From: JANXXV01 sp038230275
GTDB lineage: Bacteria; Acidobacteriota; Terriglobia; Bryobacterales; Bryobacteraceae
Reading direction: 5' to 3'
DNA length: 25,317 nucleotides
NCBI GenBank assembly: GCA_038230275.1
Contig: JBBRNO010000096.1
Span: 1-25,317 of the forward strand
Numbering within the stretch: position 1 is the stretch's first letter; every line of letters starts with the position of its first letter. The translations under genes were made by a program, and so were the position numbers. Shown piece by piece: positions 24,095 to 25,317 of the stretch. The notes below the pieces were generated by a model, which saw only the letters and a list, made by a program, of their open reading frames with translations, did no database searches and was not told the origin of the DNA.

Positions 24095-24153
24095 TAAAAA
24101 GAGATTGGTCAACAAATCCCGATCGGGCGCTGGAGAAGCAAGGAGAGATGACG

Positions 24154-25317
24154 ATGAAATTGGCGAAAGCGGTGTTGCTTTGCACCCTGGCCTCTGTGGC
24201 GGCTTCGGCCCAGGTCAATGTGGGCGAACAGAAGTCCGAAGCCAGCCTGCCGTTCACCATGACCACGGTGGCCACCTTTAAACTGCCTTGGCGGCTGGCC
24301 TTCCTGCCCGATGGCCGCATGCTGATCACCGAAAAGGCCGGGCCTGTTTGGCTGGTATCTCAGCAGGGAGAGAAGATCCGGATTGACAATACGCCCGCCG
24401 TCTATTTTCAGGACCAGAACGGCATGCACGGTGTCTTCCTCTCGCCACATTACGCTACCGGCCAGAGCATCTACCTCACTTATGCTGAGCCGGGTGACTA
24501 TGGCGGTGGTCTGGCGCTCGCGCGTGCCAGGCTGAATGCAACCGCCACCTCGGCGAAACTCGAGAACTTCGAGGTCCTTTGGCGCCAAATGCCCAAAGGC
24601 AAGGGTGGCCAGGAAGGTGCGGCGATCGCCTTCTCGCCCGACGGCAAGTATCTGTTCCTCGCGGTTGGCGACCGCCAACGCATGACCCCGGCCCAGGATC
24701 CAAACCAGCCCGAAGGCAAGATCCTGCGCCTGACGCTGGATGGCAAACCAGCCCCCGGCAATCCCGAATACGGCAAAGCGGGCGCTCCCACTATTCCCCT
24801 AATCGATCCGCCCCGTGACACCGAACTCGCCAAGACCGCGAAGGTGATTAGCACCTATACCTTTCCCGGCCCGAATCCTACGCTGGCTGAAACCTGGGCC
24901 AGCGGCGTCCGCACGCCCTACGGCCTGGCCTTCTCGCCCAGCGGCGAATTGTGGGAAGTCGAGCATGGCCCGCAAGGCGGCGACGAGTTGAACCTGATCG
25001 AGAAGGGCAAGAATTATGGCTGGCCGCTCGTCTCCTATGGCAAGAACTATAATGGCGTGCCCATTCCCCACCCGGACACCCTGCCCAACCTGGCCAAGCC
25101 GGTCCTCTATTGGGTGCCGGTGATCGCGCCGGGAAATCTGATGTTCTACCGCGGCACCCGGACCTTCCCGCAATGGAACGGCAGCGGCTTCATCAGCGGA
25201 CTTGGCAGCACGACGCTCAACCGCATCGTCTTTAACGGCCATGGCGGCGCAAAGACCGCCGAGCGCTGGAATGTCGGCCGCCGCATCCGCGATGTGGAAC
25301 AAGGCCCCGACGGCTCG
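24154..25317 (+). CDS. Secreted PQQ-dependent sugar dehydrogenase (3' truncated by window)
   Basis: 388 codons are visible, open to the window end. ATG 24154 is chosen because AGGAGA lies 7 nt upstream; ATG 24148 is also in frame. MKLAKAVLLCTLASVAASAQ is a signal peptide. The mature part follows the soluble aldose sugar dehydrogenase propeller: LPWRLAFLPDGRMLITEK, GMHGVFLSPHY, FSPDGKYLFLAVGDR, GKILRLTLDG, RTPYGLAFSP, LWEVEHGPQGGDELN, GKNYGWPLVS and RRIRDVEQGPDG. These enzymes oxidise aldoses to lactones in the periplasm and pass electrons to the respiratory chain. Codon choice (GGC, CTG, GCC, AAG) looks cleaner and more GC-rich than in the neighbours, which could mean recent transfer or higher expression. 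Only the final blade is missing. Confidence 0.93.
   Translation, partial: MKLAKAVLLCTLASVAASAQVNVGEQKSEASLPFTMTTVATFKLPWRLAFLPDGRMLITEKAGPVWLVSQQGEKIRIDNTPAVYFQDQNGMHGVFLSPHYATGQSIYLTYAEPGDYGGGLALARARLNATATSAKLENFEVLWRQMPKGKGGQEGAAIAFSPDGKYLFLAVGDRQRMTPAQDPNQPEGKILRLTLDGKPAPGNPEYGKAGAPTIPLIDPPRDTELAKTAKVISTYTFPGPNPTLAETWASGVRTPYGLAFSPSGELWEVEHGPQGGDELNLIEKGKNYGWPLVSYGKNYNGVPIPHPDTLPNLAKPVLYWVPVIAPGNLMFYRGTRTFPQWNGSGFISGLGSTTLNRIVFNGHGGAKTAERWNVGRRIRDVEQGPDGS

Noticed and set aside
24109..25302. Minus-strand frames of 167-189 codons
   Set aside because: Antisense to the sugar dehydrogenase, whose propeller motifs continue to the end of the window.

Overview
The window reads as chromosomal DNA of a soil bacterium of the Acidobacteriota, most likely near Bryobacter / Candidatus Solibacter. 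This is inferred from the gene mix: Tat-exported TIM-barrel isomerases, Gfo/Idh/MocA oxidoreductases, an ASPIC/UnbV remnant, an exported SelA-like PLP protein, PknB-type kinases and moderately high GC. No rRNA, tRNA, CRISPR array or intact insertion sequence was recognised.

Left block (1-7558, + strand). This is a tight gene run with 6-15 nt spacers. It holds the C-terminus of a probable ClpB-type AAA+ protein, a VirD4/TraG-type coupling ATPase, a 35-residue single-span membrane peptide, an 87-residue acidic protein, a 1050-residue protein and a membrane-anchored subtilase. The 1050-residue protein starts with a domain that I align by eye to the catalytic half of ADP-ribosyl cyclases (CD38 / Aplysia cyclase; Trp142, Ser146 and Glu175 keep the family spacing). 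It continues into a disordered tail built from about 13 copies of a 36-residue (108 bp) repeat. Read together, this is a candidate contact-dependent or secreted NAD-degrading effector with its export ATPase, a possible immunity protein and a maturation protease. It is the most interesting part of the window.

Middle block (7565-15886, - strand, convergent with the first and 6 nt from it). Seven genes lie in one apparent operon. In transcription order they are a secreted protein, a lysozyme-fold protein with a C-terminal membrane anchor, a CsgG-like protein with a C-terminal SH3/FlgT-like domain, a proline-rich membrane-anchored protein, a transmembrane Ser/Thr kinase fused to an NlpC/P60 peptidase, a putative lipoprotein and a double-FHA ABCG-type transporter. 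Three junctions are ATGA overlaps and two genes start with TTG behind strong Shine-Dalgarno sequences. The block combines phospho-signalling (kinase, FHA) with two cell-wall hydrolases and an envelope protein, so it may build or control an envelope device. A link to the left block is inferred only from adjacency.

Right block (16052-25317). This is accessory metabolism mixed with decaying genes. Two sugar-isomerase-like TIM barrels flank a Gfo/Idh/MocA oxidoreductase. Then follow a clearly broken PPi-dependent phosphofructokinase (frameshifts and a TGG-to-TGA nonsense codon), a Tat-exported SelA-like PLP protein with an added beta domain, an ASPIC/UnbV fragment, a Phd-type antitoxin / PIN toxin pair with a near-leaderless promoter and a palindromic operator, an SMP-30-like fragment, and the first 388 codons of a secreted PQQ-dependent sugar dehydrogenase that runs off the window.
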